Assembly (NCBI GenBank): GCA_005954745.1
Contig: CP040678.1
Location: 2,294,001 to 2,358,000, forward strand
Direction: 5' to 3'
DNA from: Halostella pelagica
Lineage (GTDB): Archaea; Halobacteriota; Halobacteria; Halobacteriales; Natronoarchaeaceae
DNA length: 64,000 nucleotides
A program made the position numbers and the translations under genes. The notes below the pieces were generated by a model. The model had not been told where the DNA came from. It searched no databases and saw nothing but the letters and a program-made list of their open reading frames with translations. Positions 51,192 to 59,655 of this stretch are shown piece by piece. How positions within the stretch are numbered: position 1 is the stretch's first letter; each line of letters opens with the position of its first letter.

Positions 51192-51660
51192 AGCGGACAC
51201 GCGAGCGCGCAACAAGATCGCCGGCGAGCGCGCCGAACAGAACGTCGCCGAAGCGGTGTCTCCACTGGAACTCGTCCCGGACGATGTCGCCGCGGACATC
51301 GACGCGGTCGCGACCGCGACGATCGACCCGAGCGAACAACTTCCGATGGTCGGTCTCTGCCTCCTGGAGCGTGGCACGCTCGTCGAGATCAAGAGTGTCA
51401 TTGTCCGCTACGACGGCGGTTCGCGTGGCCGCTTCTACTTCCGGCCCGAGCAACACTCCGTGCTCCTCGAGGAGGGTGGCGTGTATCTGTTCGCCGTCTG
51501 CGAGGCTGACCCGGAGCGAGAGATCCTCGGGCTCAAAGTCGTTCCGGCGAGCGTCGTCGACGACGCGCTGCTATCATGGATCGACGGTGGCGAGGGCCGC
51601 TCGCGATTTGCGCAACTCGCCTGGTCTCGGATCTTCTCGCCCGAGGAGGTAGAGTCGTGA
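51181..51660 (+). CDS. PD-(D/E)XK-like nuclease
   Basis: 159 aa, GTG start overlapping the preceding gene by 11 bp. Begins with RARNKIAGERAEQNVAEAV, a helix with conserved-type Glu, and has GTLVEIKSVIVRYDGGSRG then FYFRPEQHSVLLEEGGVYLF, where EIK would be the E-x-K half of the PD-(D/E)XK active site followed by the usual core helix. Resembles Holliday-junction resolvase (Hjc) and restriction-endonuclease-like proteins. Could resolve replication intermediates of the element. Classification is from motif shape only. Confidence 0.62.
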   Translation: MAIEADTRARNKIAGERAEQNVAEAVSPLELVPDDVAADIDAVATATIDPSEQLPMVGLCLLERGTLVEIKSVIVRYDGGSRGRFYFRPEQHSVLLEEGGVYLFAVCEADPEREILGLKVVPASVVDDALLSWIDGGEGRSRFAQLAWSRIFSPEEVES

Positions 51661-53621
51661 GCGACCGTCACCACGCTGGCGAAGATATCGACGATCCCAC
51701 GCTCGACGATCTCGCCGAGGAGGATCAGGCGGCCGCCGAGCGCGAGGATCTTCTGATGGCTGCGGCGATGCAGCAGGACGACACTGCCGACACCGACCAC
51801 GGACCGAACTTCGTCGGCAAGCGTCCGGATGTCTTCGCCGCCTGTCGCTGGTGTGAAGACGAGTTCGAGACGCTTACCAGCGAACGCACCCACAACTGTC
51901 CCGAACGCCGGCGACACTCCCGCTGGGAGCCCGAGGAGACGATCCCGACCATCCGGCCGGGGACGCACGAACTCGGAGCGAAACTTCTGTTCGCTGACGA
52001 AGATCACGGCCTCTCGCCGTTTTTCGGCATCGCGAGTGCGTTCGATGACGTGATCAACCGTCGCGTCGAACCGTTCGAGTTCGACGGCGAGAACTGGACT
52101 TACTGGTTCAAGGACGACGGTGATGACAAGGACACTACCGGCTGCAAGTACTGGGAAGGGAAGATCGCCGCTCGACTCGAAGACCCGTACGAGTCCTACA
52201 ACGAATTCCAGATCAAGGTCGTCCAGGACGACGACGTCGAGCGCCGGTACGCGAACTTCCAGTTCCGACCGGCACTGCCGAATCCGATGCACGTCGACAA
52301 GGAGGAACCGATCCAGAGTCTCCCGGACGACCTTCCCGAAGGCGTTCGCGTCCAGGTCGACTCCGCGAACCTCGACCCGGATGAGGTTCTCGAGCTCCTT
52401 CGGGCGCTCGCCGAGGACCTGGACGTGAACTCGGCCTACTTCGCCGACGAACACATCCACCCGTACAGTCGTTGCTACAATCTCGCGCAGTACGTTCGGA
52501 CGGACCGTGAAGTCGCCGAGGAGCGACTCACGAACATGGACGGCCTCCTCGACCAACTCGCTCGCTTCGGTCGGCAGGCCGGCGGTCGCGGCGAGTACAA
52601 GTGGGACAACGAGGAGATCCAGGGCCACCGCAACGCCGTCGCGATGGACGAGGCCAGTTGGGAGAAGCTCATGGCCGGGCGTCCTCGCGAGGTCGCGACG
52701 CTGCTGAAGTCCTACCACATGAAGAATCCACGCAAGTCCGTCGTCACCGACACGGACAACCCGAAGCTCGAAGTCCAGTACTCGACGGAGTACAGCGAGC
52801 GCGGGACAATCCCCTGGGATGCCGAGGACGAGGTCTTCGACGTCCAGGACCTCCGCTCGGAACTCGACGAGAACCTCGTGAACGCGCTCCACTGGGGTGG
52901 CCTGGATACGCGGGCGAATCCAGAACACTACGTTTCCGATGAGTACTGGGATGTCGTCGAGGATGAGCGCGACGTTGCGCTGCACGAGAGTCCGTTCGAT
53001 GTCCTGGAGGAGATCGAGGGCGATATCGCAACGCAACACTTCAACCGTGAGGACGCCACGGACGGCGAGCGCGACGTACTGCGCGCGTTCGCAGATGGCG
53101 GGATGCTCACTTACGACGAGGCCGCCGAGCGCTCCGACACGTCGACATCAACGGTGTCGCGAGCAGTCCAGCGCTTCGAGTCAGTTCTGTCGAAGATGGA
53201 CGGCAAGGTCGGCCTCGAGGACGATGTCGTACGACAGAAGGTCCAGCAACTGTTCAGCAGCGTCGAGCGAGCGGTGAAGTACGTCGACCGCAGTCTCAAC
53301 GATGTCGTCGGCGAGATGGATGTCCTGAAGACGGAGGATACGCCGTTCGCCCGCTGGATGCGGAAGTACGGCGTCACGTCGGACGAGACCCGCGACGGCC
53401 TGGAGCTGGAGATCAACGCCGGCGAGTTCAGCAAGTACGACGTTCAGAAGATCCTCCGGCAGGGTCTCGATGCTGCTCGGTCGACGGGGTCGCACGTCGT
53501 CGACGCATTGCTGGCGTCGGAGGTGACGTGGTACTCAGTCGAGGAGGGCCGCCGTTCGGAGATCTCGCCGTTCACCTTTGCCGGCGGCGTCGTGCGCATC
53601 CTGGGCGCTCCCATCCGGTAG
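51657..53621 (+). CDS. Large HTH-containing element protein (DUF7845-like), possible replication protein
   Basis: 654 aa, GTG overlapping the nuclease stop. Early zinc-like CRWCEDEFETLTSERTHNC (C-x2-C...H-x4-C); central region rich in Trp/Tyr (ENWTYWFKDDG, CKYWEGKIAARLEDPYE) and a conserved-looking EVATLLKSYHMKNPRKSV; a winged HTH at about 490-540 (LTYDEAAERSDTSTSTVSRA); a C-terminal coiled helical region. I associate this architecture with a haloarchaeal plasmid family (DUF7845). Last gene of the rightward module and its largest, it could be the replication initiator. Not proven. Confidence 0.65.
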   Translation: MSDRHHAGEDIDDPTLDDLAEEDQAAAEREDLLMAAAMQQDDTADTDHGPNFVGKRPDVFAACRWCEDEFETLTSERTHNCPERRRHSRWEPEETIPTIRPGTHELGAKLLFADEDHGLSPFFGIASAFDDVINRRVEPFEFDGENWTYWFKDDGDDKDTTGCKYWEGKIAARLEDPYESYNEFQIKVVQDDDVERRYANFQFRPALPNPMHVDKEEPIQSLPDDLPEGVRVQVDSANLDPDEVLELLRALAEDLDVNSAYFADEHIHPYSRCYNLAQYVRTDREVAEERLTNMDGLLDQLARFGRQAGGRGEYKWDNEEIQGHRNAVAMDEASWEKLMAGRPREVATLLKSYHMKNPRKSVVTDTDNPKLEVQYSTEYSERGTIPWDAEDEVFDVQDLRSELDENLVNALHWGGLDTRANPEHYVSDEYWDVVEDERDVALHESPFDVLEEIEGDIATQHFNREDATDGERDVLRAFADGGMLTYDEAAERSDTSTSTVSRAVQRFESVLSKMDGKVGLEDDVVRQKVQQLFSSVERAVKYVDRSLNDVVGEMDVLKTEDTPFARWMRKYGVTSDETRDGLELEINAGEFSKYDVQKILRQGLDAARSTGSHVVDALLASEVTWYSVEEGRRSEISPFTFAGGVVRILGAPIR

Positions 53622-53956
53622 CGCACGACGTCCCAGTGGCAACGCTACTCTGCATCCTTCCTTTCGAAACTTTCGTTTGGTAATTCTGGGTTTAGTACAA
53701 GTCAGGTAGTCCGACAGCGGTCGCGACGGAGAGGTTTCGGCCTGCTGTTCAGTATCACTATCCAGAGGTGTTGCAGAGACTGGGCGGGGACCCCTTAGGG
53801 AGTGTGCCTAAGGGCACAATAGAATAAGAACCACCGCACCGCTACAGCTCCACCTGATCCACATGAAACACTGGAAACGGAGGATCTCCCGCAGGGATAA
53901 ACTGCCCTGTGAGATTCTAAACCGTCCACGGAACTACTCCCAGAAATGATCTGATG
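53622..53956. other. Noncoding gap between the convergent element modules
   Basis: 335 bp, more AT-rich than the flanking genes, without a credible gene (a 28-codon ORF at 53863 lacks support). It contains the overlapping hairpins at 53792-53818. As the meeting point of two convergent operons it should hold transcription terminators; an origin is a second possibility. Confidence 0.5.
53792..53818. terminator. Two overlapping, mutually exclusive hairpins
   Basis: Stem 1: CCCTTAGG (53792-53799) with CCTAAGGG (53807-53814), loop GAGTGTG. Stem 2: TGTGCC (53803-53808) with GGCACA (53813-53818), loop TAAG. The stems share bases, so only one can form at a time. Confidence 0.5.
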
Positions 53957-54373
53957 CTATGACTGTTCGTCAGCGTCGTTGAAGGGATTCCGGTCGCCTC
54001 GCGACGGGTACGCGTACACGATCCAGTTCACGAGCAGGCAGACCGCGATAAGCAGAGACAGTTCCGAGGCGGCCGAGGGAGCGCCGAGTAGCCGAGCCAC
54101 CGCGACACCCAGACTCCTGACCGCTCCAGCAAGAAGCGGCAGGAACGGAACACTGAGCAACCCCATCGCCACGCCGACGATCGTCGGCGCGAGATGAGTC
54201 ACGCGAACCCAGACCACCGGCGTACCCCGCTCCCAGTCGATACGTGTCTGTGCGCTCGCACCGTCCCACTCGAACGATGTCGACGCGAACGGCCGCGCAA
54301 ACAGCGCGTGCGTGACTTCGTGTAACGGCTCTGCCGGCGTCAGGAGTGTCCCAAGCAGACCGAGGAGACTCAT
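53957..54373 (-). CDS. Small membrane protein with HExxH motif (putative membrane zincin)
   Basis: 138 aa. Residues 1-20 include TLLTPAEPLHEVTHALFARP: HEVTH matches the HExxH zinc-protease motif at the end of the first helix. Three further hydrophobic stretches (about 52-72, 75-92, 98-118). This recalls site-2-protease-like or DUF3267-type membrane zincins, but no third ligand is obvious. Start at 54373 chosen because it overlaps the upstream gene's stop (ATGA); the longer frame is basic. Last gene of the leftward module. Confidence 0.6.
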   Translation of the reverse strand: MSLLGLLGTLLTPAEPLHEVTHALFARPFASTSFEWDGASAQTRIDWERGTPVVWVRVTHLAPTIVGVAMGLLSVPFLPLLAGAVRSLGVAVARLLGAPSAASELSLLIAVCLLVNWIVYAYPSRGDRNPFNDADEQS

Positions 54374-54777
54374 GCCGCCGACACCTCTCGATCCATGTCG
54401 CTCGGAGTCTCCGGGCCACGGAGCGCCAGCACGAGCGGGTCGAACGCAAGGACGAACAGCCAGTTCACCGCGAGGTACGTCCACGCGACTCCACCCAGAA
54501 CCGTCGGGAACCCCGCGAACGAGGTCTCCATTGCGTACCCCAGCACCGGGATAGCTAACGCGATCATCGTCGAGGAGAGATGGACGATGACGACGGCCCA
54601 AGGCTCGATGCGCGTCAACTCGCAGGCAGGAGCCGCCCGCAGGACCGTCGTATCTCGGCACTCTGGATGAATCCCAGATATCCAGAAGTAGCCGAGTTGC
54701 GTCGACGCGTTCCGGACGAAGATGCCCGCGAGGAACAGCATCTCGACGACATCGCGAAGTTCAGCGCGCCAGTTCAT
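54370..54777 (-). CDS. Element membrane protein
   Basis: 135 aa, four hydrophobic segments (about 9-33, 59-80, 84-104, 106-122), with an external loop containing a Cys pair (PECRDTTVLRAAPACE). Overlaps both neighbours by 4 bp (ATGA). No family recognised. Membership in a run of small membrane proteins suggests part of a multi-subunit membrane assembly. Confidence 0.65.
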   Translation of the reverse strand: MNWRAELRDVVEMLFLAGIFVRNASTQLGYFWISGIHPECRDTTVLRAAPACELTRIEPWAVVIVHLSSTMIALAIPVLGYAMETSFAGFPTVLGGVAWTYLAVNWLFVLAFDPLVLALRGPETPSDMDREVSAA

Positions 54778-55067
54778 CGGAACCTCTGGATCAGTCCAAG
54801 AACTGCGATTGCTCCGGCGATCCAGAACACTCCCCAGGCGACTCGGGAAAGGCCGCCCGGAAGCATCGGGATCAACGTCCCGGCGAACAGCGTCAGCAAT
54901 ATCGCCGGGAGCGATGCGTCTCCCGTTCGCGAGTAGATCGGGATCACGATGATACCGACGACGAACATCGCGAACGTCCCCTCGCCGAGTGACTGGACGA
55001 CCGAGTCGAACAGCAGATCAAACCAATCGCCCTCGACGAGCTTCCGCATCGGTTCGGACTGGTTCAT
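54774..55067 (-). CDS. Element membrane protein
   Basis: 97 aa, N-terminal amphipathic 20 residues then three hydrophobic segments (about 26-44, 50-66, 74-92). Start at 55067 is fixed by a 4-bp overlap with the upstream gene's stop. No family recognised; small size and two-to-three-helix layout resemble structural subunits of secretion or virion membranes. Confidence 0.6.
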   Translation of the reverse strand: MNQSEPMRKLVEGDWFDLLFDSVVQSLGEGTFAMFVVGIIVIPIYSRTGDASLPAILLTLFAGTLIPMLPGGLSRVAWGVFWIAGAIAVLGLIQRFR

Positions 55068-55438
55068 TCGACGACCACCCCGCGGATGAGTTGAATCGCT
55101 GCGAGTGTGTAGATCGGTCTGATGACCAGGTTCATCACCGGCCAGACCATCCATCTTGGGAACCCGACGGTGATGAACGCTGACTCGGTCGCTCCTAACA
55201 GGATGAACGAGTCGACGAAGTAGCCGACTGCGGCGACGGTAAAGCCGAGGTAGTCTCCGATGCCGCTCCCGGCGCTCTCGAGTTCACCATCGGACCGGTC
55301 GAACTCCTGGACCTCGTCAGAGAGTCCCGTGTCTGGACTGACTCCGACAACGTCGTTCATCCCGGAGAGGTCCATGACGACTGCGGACGTGTTCAGACAG
55401 AGGATGACGATGAGAATCGTCACAGCTCTCATCCCCAT
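55064..55438 (-). CDS. Exported/membrane protein of the element
   Basis: 124 aa. N-terminal hydrophobic segment (MGMRAVTILIVILCLNTSAV) may be a signal or anchor; an acidic external region (SPDTGLSDEVQEFDRSDGEL) follows; then two membrane helices (about 68-90 and 96-118). An alternative ATG two codons on (55432) is equally possible. Starts 2 bp after the stop of the large surface protein gene. Unknown family. Confidence 0.6.
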   Translation of the reverse strand: MGMRAVTILIVILCLNTSAVVMDLSGMNDVVGVSPDTGLSDEVQEFDRSDGELESAGSGIGDYLGFTVAAVGYFVDSFILLGATESAFITVGFPRWMVWPVMNLVIRPIYTLAAIQLIRGVVVE

Positions 55439-55439
55439 C

Positions 55440-58400
55440 TTACCCACCCCCCAGCGGTTTGACCGCCGAAAACAGGGCGAGGAACCCCGCGAATCCCAAG
55501 GCCGCGGGATGGATGACAACCCAGCCGAACCACGATAGCACGAACGCCATCGAGACGACGATGATACCGCCGGTGCGATGCAGGACGCCGGCGACGAGTC
55601 CCGTCGTGGCGACGATGAGAACCTGCCCCATCAGCGAGAGCCATCTCGAATCTATCGGGAGGGGTTGCTCGGGGACTTCGCCGAGTTGCACTGTCGAGTT
55701 GAAGTCCTCCCCGCTCCGGTTTCCGTAGACCTCGACAACGAGATTCATGTCGGACTCGTTGTCCGTCAACGGGAGCGTCTCGACGTACTCGCCGATATTG
55801 TGCTCCGTCGTCTCGTAGATAACGTTCGACTCGTTCCCGCGCTCGTACACGGTGATCTCCAGGCGGTCGGTCTGAGCAGAGTCATTGTACTCGAGGCGCA
55901 GTTGGTCCTCGTCTTGACGTAACCTGGCATCAAACTGGACGTTCTCGTCATCCCCTGGGTCCCAGACGATCGTCCCGATAGTCAGCGTCGTCGTCTCTGA
56001 TTCCTCGGCGATATAGCTTCCCAGAACGCGCTGGTCGCCTTCGTCGTTCCGGATGATGAGTCGGTAGCGTTGCCCGGTTTCCAGCGTCGCAGTAAACGAC
56101 TGGTCGGCCGCGAAGTAGTCTCCCAGGACCGTCTGCCATTCCGACCCGCTGGTCCCGGAGTAGTTCATCGACCGCTGGATGATGAGCTGCGAGGACGTCG
56201 ACGGGAAGTTGCCAGTCTTGTCCTCCAGGAGGAACGTAACCTCTGCTGCTGAGGTGTTGTCTCGAAACAGATAGATGCTCTGCTGGCGGGTGATGTCCCG
56301 GATGAGGATCCGGCGGTTCTGCCACCCGTCAGCCCGTGCCGTCGCGACCAGGGTCTCGTCGGCAGGCAGGCCAGTCAGATCGACTGATCCATCCGAGGTC
56401 GTCCGCGTGATCGTCTCGTTGCCGGAGTAGAACGTCACCGAGACGGTGACGTTCGTGCCGTTGATCAGCTCCTCCGGGTTCGCCTGGTCGCGGATGTACA
56501 GCGTGAACATATCGTTCGCACCCACGAACACGGACTTCGACTCGGAGTCGGTCTGTCCCTGGTCGTCTTCGACCTCGAGGGTGATCTCGTGGACTCCGTT
56601 ATCGCTCGGCGTCCAGGTGGGAGTCGCTCCGGTTGCGACTTGCTCGCCGTCGACGTGCCAGCGGTAACTCTGGACGCCGCTCTCGAGGTCTCGCGACAGC
56701 GTGCCGTTGAGAGCAACCTCCTCACCGACGATCGGATTGTCCGTCGACACCTCGAAGTCCGCTATCGGCGGACTGTCGTAATGGACAGAGTCGTCGTCAT
56801 CGTCACCCTCGTTCCGGTCGACGGGGTTGTCGCTATCCTCCGACCCGACGGTCACCGTCACGACGTGATCCGGGTCGTCGGACCAGTCCTCGGGGACGAG
56901 CTCGCCAGCGGTCGCTCGGTCCCCGTTTTCGTTCTGGACGTAGAGCCGATACGTCACACCCTCGCGGATCTGGATCGTCGGCTCTGAGAGCGCGAAGTGC
57001 GTCCCGTCGACGATCTCCCAGCCGGGAGAGTCGCTATCGGACGCCTCGACGATGAGATAGCTCTCAGACATATCGAACAGTCCCGTGTGGTCGATGAGGT
57101 TGACCTCCTGGGACCAATGCGAAGAGTTCTCGTCGTTGAGGGTGACCGTGTAGCTCCCTTTCGTGTCGTTGACCATCACCGTCCGATTGCGGTAGCCGGA
57201 CGTAGAGACCGTTAGCTCGTAGGTTTCGTTGTTCGGGTGGGAGGCATCGTCAAATGCATCGTCGAGTTTAGCGTACCCGTCACTCATTCCCCAGCTTGTT
57301 TCGTAATCCGACTCCGTCGAGCTGAAATCGAGCGAGATAGATTGATTATCGATCAGTTCGCCGGAGGCGTTCACGACGGTGACATCCCCGCTCGCGTAAT
57401 ACTTATCGATCTGAAGGTTGACCGTCTCGCCCGGCGTCGTGTAGTTGACTGTTTTGTTCGCCTGAACGTTGTCGTGGACCGCTCGCACACGATAGGTTCC
57501 GTTCTCAGTGAGTTGGAACTCGTACCGTCCGCTGCTGTCAGTAACAAGTCTCTCGACGGTGTCGTCCGTGCTGTCGTTGAGGATCGTGACCGAGGCATCG
57601 GCGATCGGTTCACCAGTTCGGTCTGTGACGGTCCCCTCAAGGAGGTGGCCCTGGAGAGTGAAATTCACTCCAGTAATGTCGCTCCCAGCGACAGTGACAG
57701 TCGTCGAGCTATCAGAATATCCGCTCTTCGTTGCCTCTATCGTGTAATTCCCATCTTCTAGATTAGTGGAGAACTCGCCACTGGCGTCTGTGGTAGTTTG
57801 TTTGATTACGCTCCCGTTTTGAGAGATCGTTACGGTCGCTCCCTCAAGTCCAGATCCATTCTGGGAGGTGACTTGGCCGGAGACGGATGCTCCGCTTCCA
57901 CTCCACGATCCTTCGTGATGGCCGAGCGTCCGCTGGAGTACGCGTGAGCCGTCGCTCCTGTTAGACCCATTAGACACGATAGTCGGGGCTGAATTAATGT
58001 CATCGCCCGTACTGTATTGCCACTCTTGTGTTCCAGTCTCTGCGTTGATTGCGTAGAGGTTACTGTCGGATGATCCGATGTAAACGATACCATCCGCATA
58101 TGTTGGAGATGATTTGATAACATTAGTCGCTTGGTAAGACCATTCTTCCGTTCCAGTATCCGCATTTACAGCATGAAGATAATCATCATATGAACCAACA
58201 TAAACGGACCCATCGGCTACCGTTGGCGACGAGCGGACATTGCCGCCGGTCGTATATGACCACTCATCTTTGCCGGTTTCTGCGTTTAGCGCGTAGAGAT
58301 TATTATCATCAGATCCGATATAAAGGGAGTCATTCACTACTGTTGGCGACGAGCGGACGCTGTCTCCGGTCGTATATGACCACTCTTCCGTTCCAGTCTC

Positions 58401-59141
58401 TGCGTTGATTGCGTAGACATTGCTGTCTAATGACCCAACATAAACTGAGTCATTATAGACTATAGGAGACGATTCGATCTCTCCCCCCAACGTATATGAC
58501 CACTCCTCCGTTCCAGTCTCTGCGTTGAGCCTGTAGAGTTGATGGTCATCAGATCCGATGTAAACTGCCCCATCGACAACAGTGGGAGACGATTGGATAT
58601 ATTGTCCGTTCGTGGCAAATGACCACTCCTCTGTGCCAGTCGAGGTATTGACAGAATAGACTGATCCGGTCGATGTCGCGAAATATGCAGACCCATTAAT
58701 AATAGTCGGGGGTGACCGGGCGTAACCCCCACTTGTCGAGAAAACCCACTCTTCGTCCCCTGTCTCCGCATTAACAGCATACATCGATCCGTCATTTGCT
58801 CCAAAATAAACCGTCCCGCCTGCTACTGTCGGATGGTTATCAATGGCGGCTCCTGCTGTATATGACCACTTGACATCTCCCGTGTCCGCATTTAGCGCAT
58901 AGAGGTTATTGTCAAATGATCCAACGTATACGGTGCCGTTCACCTTCTGAGCCGAGGTTGTATTAAGATTTAGAGATTCTACGGTGCGTCGGGTCTCATT
59001 TCCGGAATCAACGGGAGCAAACGCCGATAGTGGGGCTCTGTCTTGGTCCGCCGCCGCCATAGCGCCAGCGGGAATGATCGACACGACGAGTAGCGCCGTC
59101 AACACGACGGCGGCGATGGTCCGGGACCGATTCCGCGTCAT
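55440..59141 (-). CDS. Giant secreted surface protein: eight-blade PQQ-like propeller, CarboxypepD-reg-like and PKD domains, C-terminal membrane helices
   Basis: 1233 aa. Sec-type signal (10-30, ending PAGAMAAAD). Residues about 66-390: eight 40-residue repeats of the form VYIGSDDNNLYALNAETG plus WSY, a PQQ/BamB-like beta-propeller. About 415-570: two transthyretin-like CarboxypepD_reg modules (VSGQVTSQNGSGLEGATVTI; LEGTVTDRTGEPIADASVTI). Then beta domains and a PKD domain (about 820-895, PPIADFEVSTDNPIVGEEVA). Many NxS/T sites fit glycosylation. The last 85 residues hold three hydrophobic helices ending KPLGGG, so the protein is anchored with a huge external part. It likely mediates surface contact. 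The propeller DNA is AT-richer than the rest. Confidence 0.82.
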   Translation of the reverse strand: MTRNRSRTIAAVVLTALLVVSIIPAGAMAAADQDRAPLSAFAPVDSGNETRRTVESLNLNTTSAQKVNGTVYVGSFDNNLYALNADTGDVKWSYTAGAAIDNHPTVAGGTVYFGANDGSMYAVNAETGDEEWVFSTSGGYARSPPTIINGSAYFATSTGSVYSVNTSTGTEEWSFATNGQYIQSSPTVVDGAVYIGSDDHQLYRLNAETGTEEWSYTLGGEIESSPIVYNDSVYVGSLDSNVYAINAETGTEEWSYTTGDSVRSSPTVVNDSLYIGSDDNNLYALNAETGKDEWSYTTGGNVRSSPTVADGSVYVGSYDDYLHAVNADTGTEEWSYQATNVIKSSPTYADGIVYIGSSDSNLYAINAETGTQEWQYSTGDDINSAPTIVSNGSNRSDGSRVLQRTLGHHEGSWSGSGASVSGQVTSQNGSGLEGATVTISQNGSVIKQTTTDASGEFSTNLEDGNYTIEATKSGYSDSSTTVTVAGSDITGVNFTLQGHLLEGTVTDRTGEPIADASVTILNDSTDDTVERLVTDSSGRYEFQLTENGTYRVRAVHDNVQANKTVNYTTPGETVNLQIDKYYASGDVTVVNASGELIDNQSISLDFSSTESDYETSWGMSDGYAKLDDAFDDASHPNNETYELTVSTSGYRNRTVMVNDTKGSYTVTLNDENSSHWSQEVNLIDHTGLFDMSESYLIVEASDSDSPGWEIVDGTHFALSEPTIQIREGVTYRLYVQNENGDRATAGELVPEDWSDDPDHVVTVTVGSEDSDNPVDRNEGDDDDDSVHYDSPPIADFEVSTDNPIVGEEVALNGTLSRDLESGVQSYRWHVDGEQVATGATPTWTPSDNGVHEITLEVEDDQGQTDSESKSVFVGANDMFTLYIRDQANPEELINGTNVTVSVTFYSGNETITRTTSDGSVDLTGLPADETLVATARADGWQNRRILIRDITRQQSIYLFRDNTSAAEVTFLLEDKTGNFPSTSSQLIIQRSMNYSGTSGSEWQTVLGDYFAADQSFTATLETGQRYRLIIRNDEGDQRVLGSYIAEESETTTLTIGTIVWDPGDDENVQFDARLRQDEDQLRLEYNDSAQTDRLEITVYERGNESNVIYETTEHNIGEYVETLPLTDNESDMNLVVEVYGNRSGEDFNSTVQLGEVPEQPLPIDSRWLSLMGQVLIVATTGLVAGVLHRTGGIIVVSMAFVLSWFGWVVIHPAALGFAGFLALFSAVKPLGGG
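58000..58950. repeat. 120-bp-period tandem repeats encoding propeller blades
   Basis: The segment TTCCAGTCTCTGCGTTGAT and close variants recur every 120 bp (for example at 58030, 58151, 58271, 58391, 58511), matching 40-residue blades. Similarity between units is high at DNA level, strongest in 58000-58560, indicating recent unit duplication or conversion. AT content is raised compared with 55-57 kb. Confidence 0.75.
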
Positions 59142-59407
59142 CGTGGGAATTGCCTCCGGTTGCGTTCCTCCTGGACGCCGCCGACGATCCAGAACACGAT
59201 CGGCGTGAGGATCAGTATCGCCGGGACCAGGTAGGTCCCGACCCATTTCAGTTGCTTCGCGATTTCCCAGAACGGACCGTTTTTCACCGAGTCCATCGAC
59301 AGCATCAGGCCCCAGATCTCCGGGACCGCTCCCGCGATGAACAGCACGTAGATGCCGGCCATCAGTAAGTACACCGACGCCATGACGGCGCGCCAGATAT
59401 GGCTCAT
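59138..59407 (-). CDS. Small two-helix element membrane protein
   Basis: 89 aa. Helices at about 10-35 (ASVYLLMAGIYVLFIAGAVP) and 55-77 (YLVPAILILTPIVFWIVGGV), basic C-terminus (QEERNRRQFPR). ATG overlaps the preceding stop by 4 bp and its own stop overlaps the start of the large surface protein, so the three are translationally coupled. Size and topology are compatible with a pilin- or VirB2/VirB3-like subunit, but no motif proves it. Confidence 0.6.
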   Translation of the reverse strand: MSHIWRAVMASVYLLMAGIYVLFIAGAVPEIWGLMLSMDSVKNGPFWEIAKQLKWVGTYLVPAILILTPIVFWIVGGVQEERNRRQFPR

Positions 59408-59652
59408 GTGAGTGGCCTCCGGTTCTCGAGGATGCCGACCGCCAGCATCGAGATGAACACGCCGATGAGACCGATCAGCGCCCAGTGGTCGATGATCGAC
59501 CAGAGCCAGCCGATCGGTTCGCCGACCGTGTTGCCTCCGAGGTCCTCCGCTATCGGGAGCATCACGCGGAAGATCTCGCTCAGGATGGCGTAGCAGATCA
59601 TCCAGACGGCCCAGGTGAGCGCGGCGATTACGTAGCTCTCGAAGGTCGCCAT
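59404..59652 (-). CDS. Small two-helix element membrane protein
   Basis: 82 aa. Helices at about 6-33 (IAALTWAVWMICYAILSEIF) and 49-75 (WSIIDHWALIGLIGVFISML), with a short polar loop between. Overlaps the next gene by 4 bp. Similar in size and layout, not in sequence, to the following 89-aa protein. Unknown family. Confidence 0.6.
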   Translation of the reverse strand: MATFESYVIAALTWAVWMICYAILSEIFRVMLPIAEDLGGNTVGEPIGWLWSIIDHWALIGLIGVFISMLAVGILENRRPLT

Positions 59653-59655
59653 CGG

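Noticed and set aside
53863-53949. 28-codon ORF in the element's central gap
   Set aside because: Basic composition, no ribosome-binding site, no family; length expected by chance.
58000-58950. CRISPR-like regular repeats
   Set aside because: Period is 120 bp with diverged units that encode propeller blades in one continuous frame; no short identical repeats with unique spacers.
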